From assembly GCA_937943045.1 (NCBI GenBank), contig CALEBN010000017.1, positions 1-23,442 on the forward strand: DNA of 23,442 bases. Direction: 5' to 3'. Origin of the DNA: an uncultured Collinsella sp. GTDB lineage: Bacteria; Actinomycetota; Coriobacteriia; Coriobacteriales; Coriobacteriaceae. Made by a program: the position numbers and the translations under genes. Below, in pieces: positions 15,838 to 23,416 of the stretch. Under the pieces are notes generated by a model. It ran no database searches. It worked only from the letters and a program-made list of their open reading frames with translations, and was not told the DNA's origin. Each line of letters begins with the position of its first letter. Positions within the stretch are counted from its first letter, which is position 1.

Positions 15838-18288
15838 ATGCTGCAAAAAATCCAACGCTTTGGCGGGGCAATGTTCGCGCCCGCCATGCTGTTTTCTATA
15901 TCAGGCCTCATGGTCGGCGTCTCCGCTCTCGCAACGACTGCGGACATCGTCGGCGATCTCGCCGTATACGGAACCCCTTGGTACGTTTTCTGGGCTATCA
16001 TCCAGCGCGGCTCGTGGACGGTCTTTAAACGCCTCCCGCTCCTTTTTGCCGTAGCGCTGCCCATCGGTCTTGCCCAAAAACAACCGGCTCGTTGCTGCCT
16101 CGAGGCTCTCGTCGCCTATTTTGCCTACTGCTTCTTTTTGAGCGAGATCATTAAGCTGAGCGGAGACAACCTTGGGCTTAAGTACCCGTCATCTTTGACC
16201 CCCGCCAACGGCATCACCGTCATCGACGGCATCAAGACGCTCGACACCGGCATTATCGGCCCGCTGGTGGTATCGGCAACCGTCGTCGCCATCCATGACC
16301 GCTTCTACGATGCCAAGGTTCCCGATTGGCTCGGCACCTTCTCGGGCTCCTCGCTGGTCTACCTCATCAGCTTTTTTGCCGTGTTTGCCCTTGCCGCTAT
16401 CTCGGCCGCCATCGTGCCCTCCGTATACGCAATGACCGAAACGCTGCGCCATGCACTTACGAGCGTCGGCCCCTTTGGCGTGGGCATCTTTGTGTTTTTG
16501 GAGCGAGCGCTCGAGCCTATGGGGCTGCACCACCTGCTCTACATGCCAATCTACTACGACAACCTGGTCATTAACGACGGCATCTACGCCACGTGGAGCA
16601 GTTTGCTCCCCATCCTCTCCCATAGCACGCGCCCCCTTAATGAGCTTGCGCCGTGGGCCGGTTTTACCGCCACCGGCTGGGTCAAGCTCTTTGGCCTTCC
16701 TGCCATCGCAGCTGCGTTCTACTCCACCGCAAAACCCGAGCGCCGCGCCGGCCTCAGGGTCATCCTTGTTCCCGCCATCATCGCCTCGGTGGTTTGCGGC
16801 GTTACCGAGCCACTCGAGTTTCTCTTTATGTTCACCCACCCCGGGCTCTTTTTGCTCTACGCCGTCTTATCGTCTTGCCTTGCCACAACCATGAATCTCT
16901 TTGGCATCGTCGGCATCTTCTCGGGCGGCCTCATGGAGATGGCAGCCTTCAACTTTATTCCGCTCATGCGCACGCATGCCGGTGCCTATCTTTTGGCGCT
17001 CGGTATCGGCCTTGCCTTTAGCCTCATCTTTTTTGTTAGTTTTCGAGCACTCATCTTGGTCTATGACCTTAAGACTCCGGGCCGCGAGGATCATGCCGTC
17101 AATCGCGCGGCAATCGATTGTTTAACGGGAAGCGACTTTGCCAAAGAGCAATCTCCCAATGACGAGGTCAAAAGTCGATCCGATCAAGATCACGTCCTCG
17201 CTGAGCGGGTAATTCAGCTTTTAGGTGGCGTTGGCAATATCGTGGGCGCAACCAACTGCGCCACGCGCCTGCGCGTCGAGGTCGCAGACCCTTCCATCGT
17301 TGCAGATAACGCGTCGTTTGTCGCGGTGGGCGCCAAGGGCCTCATCATTACGGGCAAGACCGCCCAGGTGATTATCGGCATCTCCGTTCCCCGCGTTAAA
17401 GAGCATTTTGACCAGATCATGGGCCTCGAGCCGGAATTTGTGCCCACCACCTCGGCCTCCCCTGCCGCCAGCGCAGCCCATAAGCGCGGCAATATTTGCT
17501 TCTTCGATATCGACGGAACGCTCGCCTGGCAAGACCCCAGGCTCGCCCAAGACCTTCCCGAAGACGAGCGGGACCTCTCCCCCTATCCCAACGAGGCGGT
17601 TTCGCAGGCAATCCGCGAGTTTGTCGCCAACGGCAATATGGCCTTTATCTGCACGGGACGCACCCTGAGCTGCATCCACCCCAAACTTCTTGAGCTGCCT
17701 TGGACCGGCATCGTCTGTCTTGCGGGCGGTTACGCCGAGATCAACGGACACGCAATTCGCGATCTGTCGATGACGCCCAGCATGCTGCAGCGTCTTGCCC
17801 CCTACCTTGAGCAATCGGGCGAGGTCATCCGCTTTGAGGGCCTCAACGGCGTCGTGCGCATGAGTGCCGATGCGCCCGATGCTCCCGGATACGCGCGCAC
17901 CCTGGGCGACGCAGTCACGCAGCTGCAACATTACAGTGTCTACAAGATCTTGATGTCTACATCACTCGCCAACCACATCGCTCAAGATAAGGCACTTGAG
18001 CCGCTGCTGTGCTTTAACGAGCTCGAACTCGAGGTAACCGAAATCTCGCCCCGCGAATGCACGAAGCGCGGGGGCATCCAGTCTGTACTCGACGCCCTCG
18101 ATCCCCACCACGGAACCGTATACGGCATCGGCGACGCCAGCAATGACGTCTCGCTGATGAACGCCGTCGATGTCGGTATCGCCATGGGCAATGCGCCGGA
18201 CTATCTTAAAAAGCGCGCCGACTACATCACCGACTCGGTCGACAAAGATGGCGTCGTCAAGGCGCTCGAGCACTTTAGGCTTATATAA
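15838..18288 (+). CDS. MalX-like PTS EIIC-EIIB permease fused to HAD phosphatase
   Basis: An 816-aa three-part protein. Residues about 1-410 are a membrane EIIC of the glucose/maltose PTS family, with LDTGIIGP (135-142), a conserved HH at 231-232, GVTEPLEFLF (321-330) and a MalX-like DLKTPGRE junction (410-417). Residues about 452-530 are EIIB with phospho-Cys474 in ATNCATRLRV. After an Ala/Ser/Pro linker, 551-816 form a Cof-type HAD hydrolase: Asp557/Asp559 in FFDIDGTL, Thr606 in CTGR, Lys743, and GIGDASND with Asp766 and Asp770. All key residues are intact. No EIIA is fused, so one must act in trans. The HAD part may dephosphorylate the imported sugar phosphate; that is inference. GGAAGG precedes the ATG; GntR is divergent. 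It reads through in a single frame. Confidence 0.93.
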   Translation: MLQKIQRFGGAMFAPAMLFSISGLMVGVSALATTADIVGDLAVYGTPWYVFWAIIQRGSWTVFKRLPLLFAVALPIGLAQKQPARCCLEALVAYFAYCFFLSEIIKLSGDNLGLKYPSSLTPANGITVIDGIKTLDTGIIGPLVVSATVVAIHDRFYDAKVPDWLGTFSGSSLVYLISFFAVFALAAISAAIVPSVYAMTETLRHALTSVGPFGVGIFVFLERALEPMGLHHLLYMPIYYDNLVINDGIYATWSSLLPILSHSTRPLNELAPWAGFTATGWVKLFGLPAIAAAFYSTAKPERRAGLRVILVPAIIASVVCGVTEPLEFLFMFTHPGLFLLYAVLSSCLATTMNLFGIVGIFSGGLMEMAAFNFIPLMRTHAGAYLLALGIGLAFSLIFFVSFRALILVYDLKTPGREDHAVNRAAIDCLTGSDFAKEQSPNDEVKSRSDQDHVLAERVIQLLGGVGNIVGATNCATRLRVEVADPSIVADNASFVAVGAKGLIITGKTAQVIIGISVPRVKEHFDQIMGLEPEFVPTTSASPAASAAHKRGNICFFDIDGTLAWQDPRLAQDLPEDERDLSPYPNEAVSQAIREFVANGNMAFICTGRTLSCIHPKLLELPWTGIVCLAGGYAEINGHAIRDLSMTPSMLQRLAPYLEQSGEVIRFEGLNGVVRMSADAPDAPGYARTLGDAVTQLQHYSVYKILMSTSLANHIAQDKALEPLLCFNELELEVTEISPRECTKRGGIQSVLDALDPHHGTVYGIGDASNDVSLMNAVDVGIAMGNAPDYLKKRADYITDSVDKDGVVKALEHFRLI

Positions 18289-18401
18289 GCAGCCGGCACG
18301 CGCACGCGTCCCGTTTCCCCAAATCGCCAAAACAGACGCGCCGGCAACTCCAATGTGGCAATATGGTATCTGCACACCGCAACGATGCAACCTAAGAAAG
18401 A

Positions 18402-19427
18402 ATGCGAGAACCCGTGTCCAGTCCGTTTACCAGCTTTTTAGCCCAGCACTTTGGCCAGATCAACGACTATCTGGCCACGTTCTTTGACGGACAGGCGACC
18501 TCTGCCGATATCGAGCGCTACCTGTATACCCCGCTCTCGACATTTACGGCCAATGCCGGCAAGCGCCACCGCCCGCTCATCTGCATGCTCGCCGCCACCG
18601 CGGTAGGTGGCAGCTTTGAGAGCGCCCGCAGCGCGGCGGCAGCTATCGAGCACTTTCAGTCGGGAGCGCTTATCCATGACGACATAGCCGACAACGGCCA
18701 GCTGCGTCGCGGCAAGCCTTGCATGCACCTTACCGAGGGCACGGGCCTTGCCATCAACTGCGGCGATTTAGCGCTCACCATGGTCACCAAGACGGTTCTC
18801 GACGACCCCACACTCGAGGCAGACGTGAAACTCCGTGTACTCCACGAGCTCACCGAGATGATCGTTCGCACCATCGAGGGCCAGGCGCTCGACTTGGGCT
18901 GGGTCCGCGATGGACGCTTTGACATCTCGGTCGACGATTATCTGGACATGGCAACACACAAGACGGCGTACTACAGCGGAGCCACGCCACTTGCCGCCGG
19001 AGCCATTATCGGCGGCGGCAGCGATGGGCAAATCGAAGCGCTGCGCGCCTTTGGTCTACACACGGGCCTTGCCTTTCAGATTCAGGACGATCTGCTCAAC
19101 TTGATCGGCACCAAAGAGGCCGCCAACAAGGACTTCCGCACCGATATCACCGAGGGCAAGCGCACCCTCATCGCCGTGCACGCCCTGTCAGACGAGCGTT
19201 ATCACGACGAGGTCGAGGCAATCCTTTCCTCGGGCACCGAGGACCCCGCGCAACTTGCACGCGCCGTGGAGATCTTCCAGGAGACCGGCTCCATCGATTA
19301 CGCCCACACTTACGCGCTCGACCTGACCGCCAAGGCCAAAGCGGCCATCGAGAACGTTGAGCTTGATCCGCACGCACGCGAGCTGTTCCTCTCCATGGCA
19401 GATTTCTTTGTGGAGCGCCTTAACTAG
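18402..19427 (+). CDS. Polyprenyl diphosphate synthase (trans-prenyltransferase)
   Basis: Condenses isopentenyl diphosphate onto an allylic diphosphate to make a linear isoprenoid chain. 341 aa, typical of the family. GKRHRP (53-58) binds isopentenyl diphosphate. The first Asp-rich motif is DDIAD with Asp93, 94 and 97, followed by RRGKP (102-106). The second is DDLLN at 229-233, where the usual last Asp is Asn, a known variation. Chain length cannot be assigned safely; quinone side chain or C20-type products are both possible. The ATG at 18402 has only a weak AAGAAAG upstream; a GTG at 18414 is an alternative. The 113-bp gap after the PTS gene shows no terminator. Confidence 0.93.
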   Translation: MREPVSSPFTSFLAQHFGQINDYLATFFDGQATSADIERYLYTPLSTFTANAGKRHRPLICMLAATAVGGSFESARSAAAAIEHFQSGALIHDDIADNGQLRRGKPCMHLTEGTGLAINCGDLALTMVTKTVLDDPTLEADVKLRVLHELTEMIVRTIEGQALDLGWVRDGRFDISVDDYLDMATHKTAYYSGATPLAAGAIIGGGSDGQIEALRAFGLHTGLAFQIQDDLLNLIGTKEAANKDFRTDITEGKRTLIAVHALSDERYHDEVEAILSSGTEDPAQLARAVEIFQETGSIDYAHTYALDLTAKAKAAIENVELDPHARELFLSMADFFVERLN

Positions 19428-19565
19428 CGGGGGTAATAAAACCTGTCAGCAGCGTATTTGGGTACAACTTGCTACACTGTTGAGTGCATGTTTATGCATC
19501 CCTTTGCGTTGTCTATCCGACACACGCTCAAATAGTACGAATGGTACGCCGAAAGGGGTTCGTTC

Positions 19566-20471
19566 ATGGAACCTATTACAACGGGCATGCAGGGAGCAGC
19601 CGTCGAGGACGTCCAGTCCCGCCTTCTGCAGCTCGGCTATACAATCGATGACACCGAGGTCTCCGACAAGCGCTTTGGCACCACCACCGAGCAGGCTGTT
19701 GGCACCTTTAGGCTCGACAGTGGCCTTGCCGCTGGCTGCGCCGTCGATATCCCCTGTTGGAGCGCCCTGGTAGACGCCTCGTATAAACTGGGCGACCGCA
19801 CGCTCTATCTGCGCATGCCCAATTTCCATGGCGCCGACGTTCAGGCCCTGCAGCGCGCGCTCAACGTTTTGGGTTTTGCCTGCGGAGAGGACGACGGCTA
19901 TTTTGGCCCGCACACCGAGGCCGCTCTGCAGCAGTTCCAGGAAAATGTTGGCCTGTTTGCCGATGGCATGGCGTTCCAGGATACCTACGCCTATATCAAC
20001 CGCCTGCATCACGTGTGGGAGGGCAAGCCCTCGGTTACCGAGGCCGAGTCGCGCATCGGTTTTGCCCGCGCCGCCAACGTGCTCGAGCGCTTCCAGATTG
20101 CCGTCATCGGTGAGGACCCCATCGCACGCAGCGTTGCATCGCGCATGTGGAACATCGCCACGGCGACGACCGACAGCAGCGGCATGATGCTTTGCGATTC
20201 CGAGGTTCCGACCGACGTGGATCTGGTGCTCGAGATCGCAAGCGATGAGCTGCCCGCAGATGCTGCGCCGCGCGCCACGATCGCCCTTGCCGAGTGTCAC
20301 AACCTTGCACAGCGCATCCGCACCGCCAATGTCGCCGCGCAGCAAAAGCCCGCGCGCATCCGCATTGAGCTCACGGGCATGACGCGCTACAACGGAACCT
20401 TCACCGCAAGTGATGCGCAGACACTCGCCGTACGCCTGCTCGATGGCGTTTGCGATGCCCTCGCAGATTAG
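19566..20471 (+). CDS. Protein with two peptidoglycan-binding repeats
   Basis: A 301-aa protein whose first half holds two PG_binding_1-type domains at about residues 5-72 and 80-150. Each shows the usual pattern, e.g. GAAVEDVQSRLLQLGY and GADVQALQRALNVLGF, with following FG(T/P)xTExA segments. The C-terminal half (about 165-301) is not recognised; it is compact, alpha/beta-looking and ends LAVRLLDGVCDALAD. There is no signal peptide or membrane segment, which is odd for a cell-wall-binding protein, and no amidase catalytic motif that I can identify. AAAGGGG precedes the ATG. It may be a regulator or an enzyme with non-classical export; function is unknown. Confidence 0.85.
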   Translation: MEPITTGMQGAAVEDVQSRLLQLGYTIDDTEVSDKRFGTTTEQAVGTFRLDSGLAAGCAVDIPCWSALVDASYKLGDRTLYLRMPNFHGADVQALQRALNVLGFACGEDDGYFGPHTEAALQQFQENVGLFADGMAFQDTYAYINRLHHVWEGKPSVTEAESRIGFARAANVLERFQIAVIGEDPIARSVASRMWNIATATTDSSGMMLCDSEVPTDVDLVLEIASDELPADAAPRATIALAECHNLAQRIRTANVAAQQKPARIRIELTGMTRYNGTFTASDAQTLAVRLLDGVCDALAD

Positions 20472-20478
20472 GTAAACT
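20450..20478 (+). promoter_or_regulatory. Candidate tRNA-Gln promoter
   Basis: TTGCGA (20450-20455) and TAAACT (20473-20478) are separated by 17 bp and end 31 bp before the tRNA. The -35 overlaps the end of the preceding CDS. A small GTTGC/GCAAC hairpin lies in the leader. Confidence 0.5.
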
Positions 20479-20509
20479 AAACGGGTTGCTTTTGGGCAAC
20501 ACTACACAT

Positions 20510-20581
20510 TGGGACGTAGTTCAACGGTAGAACTCCGGTTTTTGGTGCCGGCTGTTGGGGGTTCGAATCCCTCCGTCCCAG
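20510..20581 (+). tRNA. tRNA-Gln, anticodon UUG
   Basis: A 72-nt cloverleaf can be drawn by hand. The acceptor TGGGACG pairs with CGTCCCA (20574-20580), D stem GTTC/GAAC (20519-20533), anticodon stem CCGGT/GCCGG with loop TTTTGGT and anticodon TTG at 20542-20544, and T arm GGGGG-TTCGAAT-CCCTC. The U1-A72 pair and G73 discriminator are typical of tRNA-Gln. The terminal CCA is not encoded; CCC follows G73. Confidence 0.96.
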
Positions 20582-20594
20582 CCCCAAAGAACAT

Positions 20595-20630
20595 AGCGCT
20601 CCAGGCTCTTATGAACCTGGAGCGCTTTTT
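20595..20630 (+). terminator. tRNA-Gln rho-independent terminator
   Basis: An 11-bp perfect stem (20595-20605 with 20616-20626), a 10-nt loop and a T5 run follow the tRNA by 13 bp. Confidence 0.9.
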
Positions 20631-20639
20631 CGTGGGCAT

Positions 20640-20844
20640 GCGGAGGGATTCGAACCCGCAAGGGTGCGGAGCTGAGGAAACGCGAAGCGTTTTCCAGCGC
20701 AGCACGCAAGGAGCGAAGCGACGCAGCGGGGCGCGGCCGCCGGCAGGCGGACGCGGAATCCCTCCGTCCCACGTCGACCGAGAGCTCCTCGCGTTAAGAA
20801 AATCGAGCCAACGCCGCCAAGCGGAGGGATTCGAACCCGCAAGG
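20640..20844. repeat. Cluster of tRNA-derived fragments
   Basis: Two identical 24-bp direct repeats occur at 20640-20663 and 20821-20844. Each contains the reverse complement of a tRNA T arm (GGAGGGATTCGAACCC). Between them, 20756-20771 repeats in direct orientation the last 16 bp of tRNA-Gln (20565-20580). A hairpin at 20671-20698 (GCTG...CAGC) lies inside. No complete second tRNA can be folded and no convincing ORF is present. This accounts for the first part of the gene-free stretch 20582-21095; in 20845-20984 I see only a CCCGGCGGGCCGGG palindrome. Confidence 0.8.
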
Positions 20845-20984
20845 AATCTACCTATATAAGACAGACGCCCCAAGCCCGAAAGGACCAAGAGCGCCTTACA
20901 TCTAGAAAATATCAGCCCAGTTCCGAAAAGCGAGGCGCCATCTACAAAATGGCGCGTGGCCCCGGCGGGCCGGGCATTAAGTTT

Positions 20985-21053
20985 GTCGCGAGTTCCGCAC
21001 GCAAAGAAGGCCACTTAATGTGGCCTCCGTCGTGAGCAGGACTGTAGAGCAGG
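20985..21053. repeat. Large palindromic intergenic repeat, copy 2
   Basis: 66 of 69 bases match 3061-3129, including the central hairpin with loop TTAAT. The flanks are related to, but not the same as, those of copy 1. Left (20956-20984) and right (21054-21073) flanks pair only partly (GTGG...TTAAGTTT with AAACCTAA...CCAC). It lies just after the stop of the JetD-like gene. Confidence 0.9.
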
Positions 21054-21095
21054 AAACCTAAGCCGGTGTCCACGCTCTCCCGGGGCCGGCGAAAT

Positions 21096-23285
21096 TTAGT
21101 TGTTCAGCATGCGGTCGAAGCTTCCCGAGTCGCCATCCCGATAGTCGGCGGTCATCAGAATCTCCTGCGGAATGCGTCCGCCCTCGCGCAGCACGTTGCG
21201 GAACTGCACGCGCGTGACCATAGGCAAATCTTTGATCGTCGCCGCTAGGTTCTGCGGCACGCCCTGGTTGGCAGCCGCGGGCTCACACTCACCGCCGGCC
21301 TTCACGCGGCGCTTGTGCTCGGCGAGCATGGCGCGATACATACCGGCATGCAGGCGAATCTCAACAACATTGGCATTACGGGTCTGCTCGACAATGCGCG
21401 CACCCTCTCGGTCGATATCGCCCACGTAGTAGACATAGTTAAAGCGATAGCCGATCTCGGCCAGATAATCATCCAGTGCGTGCGAAACGCTCGCCTTGCA
21501 GCCACCGCCAAAGATCACGCCACCCACCTTGGTGCCAAAAAGCTTAGCGTGCTTGCGGCCGCGCAGGAGCTTGACGATCTCGTCATAGGTGTCCAGGTTC
21601 TCGACCATAATGAACGGCTTGTCGGCGCCCAGCGTAAAGAAGCCCGTAAAGTGCACAGGACGGTTGGGAGCAACCTTGATTGCCTGCATGCTAATGCCCT
21701 TTTCGGTCATACGCCGAATCAGACGCTCGCCATGCTTGCCGTCAAAGGCCTTCTCATCGTTAAAAATCTGGTAGGCGCGCTGGCGACGCGAAGCGACCGG
21801 CGTGTCGGCGCCGCGATTCTGCTCTATCCAAGCCTGGATGATCGCAATCTCCTCGGCAATCTTGCGGTTGGACATCTCGTTGTGCTGAGTGCGCTGCGGA
21901 GCCTTTTTGCCGTCCTTGCCCTCGACCTTAACAATTTGAGTCTGCTGCTCCTTAATCTTGGAGAGCGCCGTAGGCGTGGGAACGACCTTGAGCAGCTGCC
22001 TGCCCAGGACACGGGCCAGAGCAAACGCCGAAACCTCGCCATGAGCGAGCGGCTCAGGCTGCTGGGGGGCCACATCGTTTGCAGTCGGTTTGGACTGCGC
22101 CTGGGATTTGCGCTTGGAATCTGCCTGAGCTTTACGCTCTTGCTTTGGCGCGGACGGACCCTTTTGCGAGCGCTCGGGCTTGTCCCCCTTCGCCGGCTGG
22201 CGCTTGGGTTGCTCCACCGGGGCCTCAGCCTTCACATCCTTGCTTTGCGTCGCCGCCTTCTCGGCCGGGGCCTCGGCATTTGAGCCACGACCGCCACGGT
22301 GACGACGACGGCGGGGCTTGCTCGAAGCGCTCTCCCCCGTCTGCTTATCAGCGGACTGCTGAGCTTTGACCTCGGCGTCGGCCGCAGGCTGCGACTCGGA
22401 AGGTTGCTGCTCGCAAGCCACCGGCTCAACGGTTTTCTCAGTTTGTTCGGCCTTATCGGCCTGAGCGGTCGAAGCCGGCTCGCCCTTCTCCTGACGCTTT
22501 ACGGGATACGCGCGTCCCGCAAAACCGCGGCCGGGACGACACGAACCCGGAGCCCTCTTGGCAGACTCCTCAACATCGTCCGCAACCTCGGAAGGCTCTT
22601 CAGCTTCATGCGCGACATCCTGCTGCACAGCCTTAAAGTGAGCACCGCGACGACGCTTGCGCTCTTGGGCCTCCACGGGCTTTTGCTCCTTCGCGGGCTT
22701 CTGCGACTCAGCGGCAACCTCGGTCACAACAGTCTCGGTATCGAGTTCATCCTTTTGAGCCACGGCACGACGGAAGCGCTCCTGCTGGGCACGGCGCTGA
22801 GCATCGCGCTTGCCGCCCCCACCAAAACCGCCGCGGCCGGCCTTGGCCGTAAAGGCGCGAACGACGTTCTCATCGAGCAGCTCGTCGGTATCGACATGCT
22901 CGCGCGGGGCCGTTTCCACCGAAGCGGGCACCTCGACAACGTCCTCGACGGCCTCTTCGACAGCCTCGGCAAGCTGCTCCTGAGCATCACTTATCTCGGC
23001 ATGAATGGTATAGAACGCCGGACGTCCGTTAATGCCGCTGCCCTCGATCTTGGTAACGATCTTTGCCGCGATGAGTTCGTCGCGCATCGCCTTGGTGTCG
23101 CATTCCTTATCGACGGAGCGGAAAATCTGCGCCAGCGCGCTCGACTTGATCTTGAGTGCCTTGCGGCAGAGCAGGTCATAGGCAACTAGCTTGGCACGCT
23201 CGGCAGAAAGCGACGTCTGGCTGCTCAGACGCTCAGCCAGGGCATCGACATTATTTTGGTTATCGGAATATACCGTCTTGGCCAC
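21096..23285 (-). CDS. JetD/DUF2220-like TOPRIM protein with long disordered linker
   Basis: A 729-aa protein in three parts. Residues 1-100 look like a winged-helix module (VDALAERLSSQTSLSAERAK; later GINGRPAFYTIHAE). About 100-425 is low complexity, rich in E, K, A, Q and P, with RNA-binding-like basic patches (KPRRRRHRGGRG). The C-terminal about 300 residues resemble the TOPRIM domain of JetD/DUF2220: an acidic VENLDTYDEI (Glu near 562), GGVIFGGGCKA, and YYVGDIDREG with Asp residues near 623 and 625. In Wadjet, JetD is the nuclease that cuts closed circular DNA. No jetA, B or C is in the window. GTG at 23285 is chosen because AAAGGGG lies 4 bp before it; an ATG at 23309 adds eight residues. 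Function is unknown. Confidence 0.8.
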   Translation of the reverse strand: MAKTVYSDNQNNVDALAERLSSQTSLSAERAKLVAYDLLCRKALKIKSSALAQIFRSVDKECDTKAMRDELIAAKIVTKIEGSGINGRPAFYTIHAEISDAQEQLAEAVEEAVEDVVEVPASVETAPREHVDTDELLDENVVRAFTAKAGRGGFGGGGKRDAQRRAQQERFRRAVAQKDELDTETVVTEVAAESQKPAKEQKPVEAQERKRRRGAHFKAVQQDVAHEAEEPSEVADDVEESAKRAPGSCRPGRGFAGRAYPVKRQEKGEPASTAQADKAEQTEKTVEPVACEQQPSESQPAADAEVKAQQSADKQTGESASSKPRRRRHRGGRGSNAEAPAEKAATQSKDVKAEAPVEQPKRQPAKGDKPERSQKGPSAPKQERKAQADSKRKSQAQSKPTANDVAPQQPEPLAHGEVSAFALARVLGRQLLKVVPTPTALSKIKEQQTQIVKVEGKDGKKAPQRTQHNEMSNRKIAEEIAIIQAWIEQNRGADTPVASRRQRAYQIFNDEKAFDGKHGERLIRRMTEKGISMQAIKVAPNRPVHFTGFFTLGADKPFIMVENLDTYDEIVKLLRGRKHAKLFGTKVGGVIFGGGCKASVSHALDDYLAEIGYRFNYVYYVGDIDREGARIVEQTRNANVVEIRLHAGMYRAMLAEHKRRVKAGGECEPAAANQGVPQNLAATIKDLPMVTRVQFRNVLREGGRIPQEILMTADYRDGDSGSFDRMLNN

Positions 23286-23306
23286 GGGGCCCCTTTCATA
23301 TGTACA

Positions 23307-23322
23307 CATATACGTCTATATG
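23307..23322. promoter_or_regulatory. Small palindrome upstream of JetD-like gene
   Basis: CATATA and TATATG flank a 4-bp centre, in the AT-rich leader of the JetD-like gene. It could be an operator or just promoter AT-richness. Confidence 0.25.
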
Positions 23323-23391
23323 GTACAACGCGCGCCCTTATCCACGCAAAACATCTGCGAGAACACTCGGGCATCGCCCGCTTTTGCATCA

Positions 23392-23416
23392 AAACCACCC
23401 CTAAAAGGGGTGGTTT
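23392..23416. terminator. Terminator-like hairpin near window end
   Basis: A 10-bp perfect stem (23392-23401 with 23407-23416) and loop TAAAA. It probably ends a transcript entering from beyond the window; on the minus strand the stem is followed by TGATGC, on the plus strand by GCTCTT, so its direction is unclear. Confidence 0.5.

Noticed and set aside
20640..20844. A second tRNA gene on the minus strand suggested by the T-arm-like repeats
   Set aside because: Only T-arm-like pieces are present; no acceptor, D arm or anticodon arm can be folded around them.
20509..21014. ORFs on both strands through the tRNA-Gln region
   Set aside because: They translate tRNA and tRNA-fragment sequence (segments like GGSNPS or MRRDSNPQ), a familiar artefact of frames running over tRNA genes.
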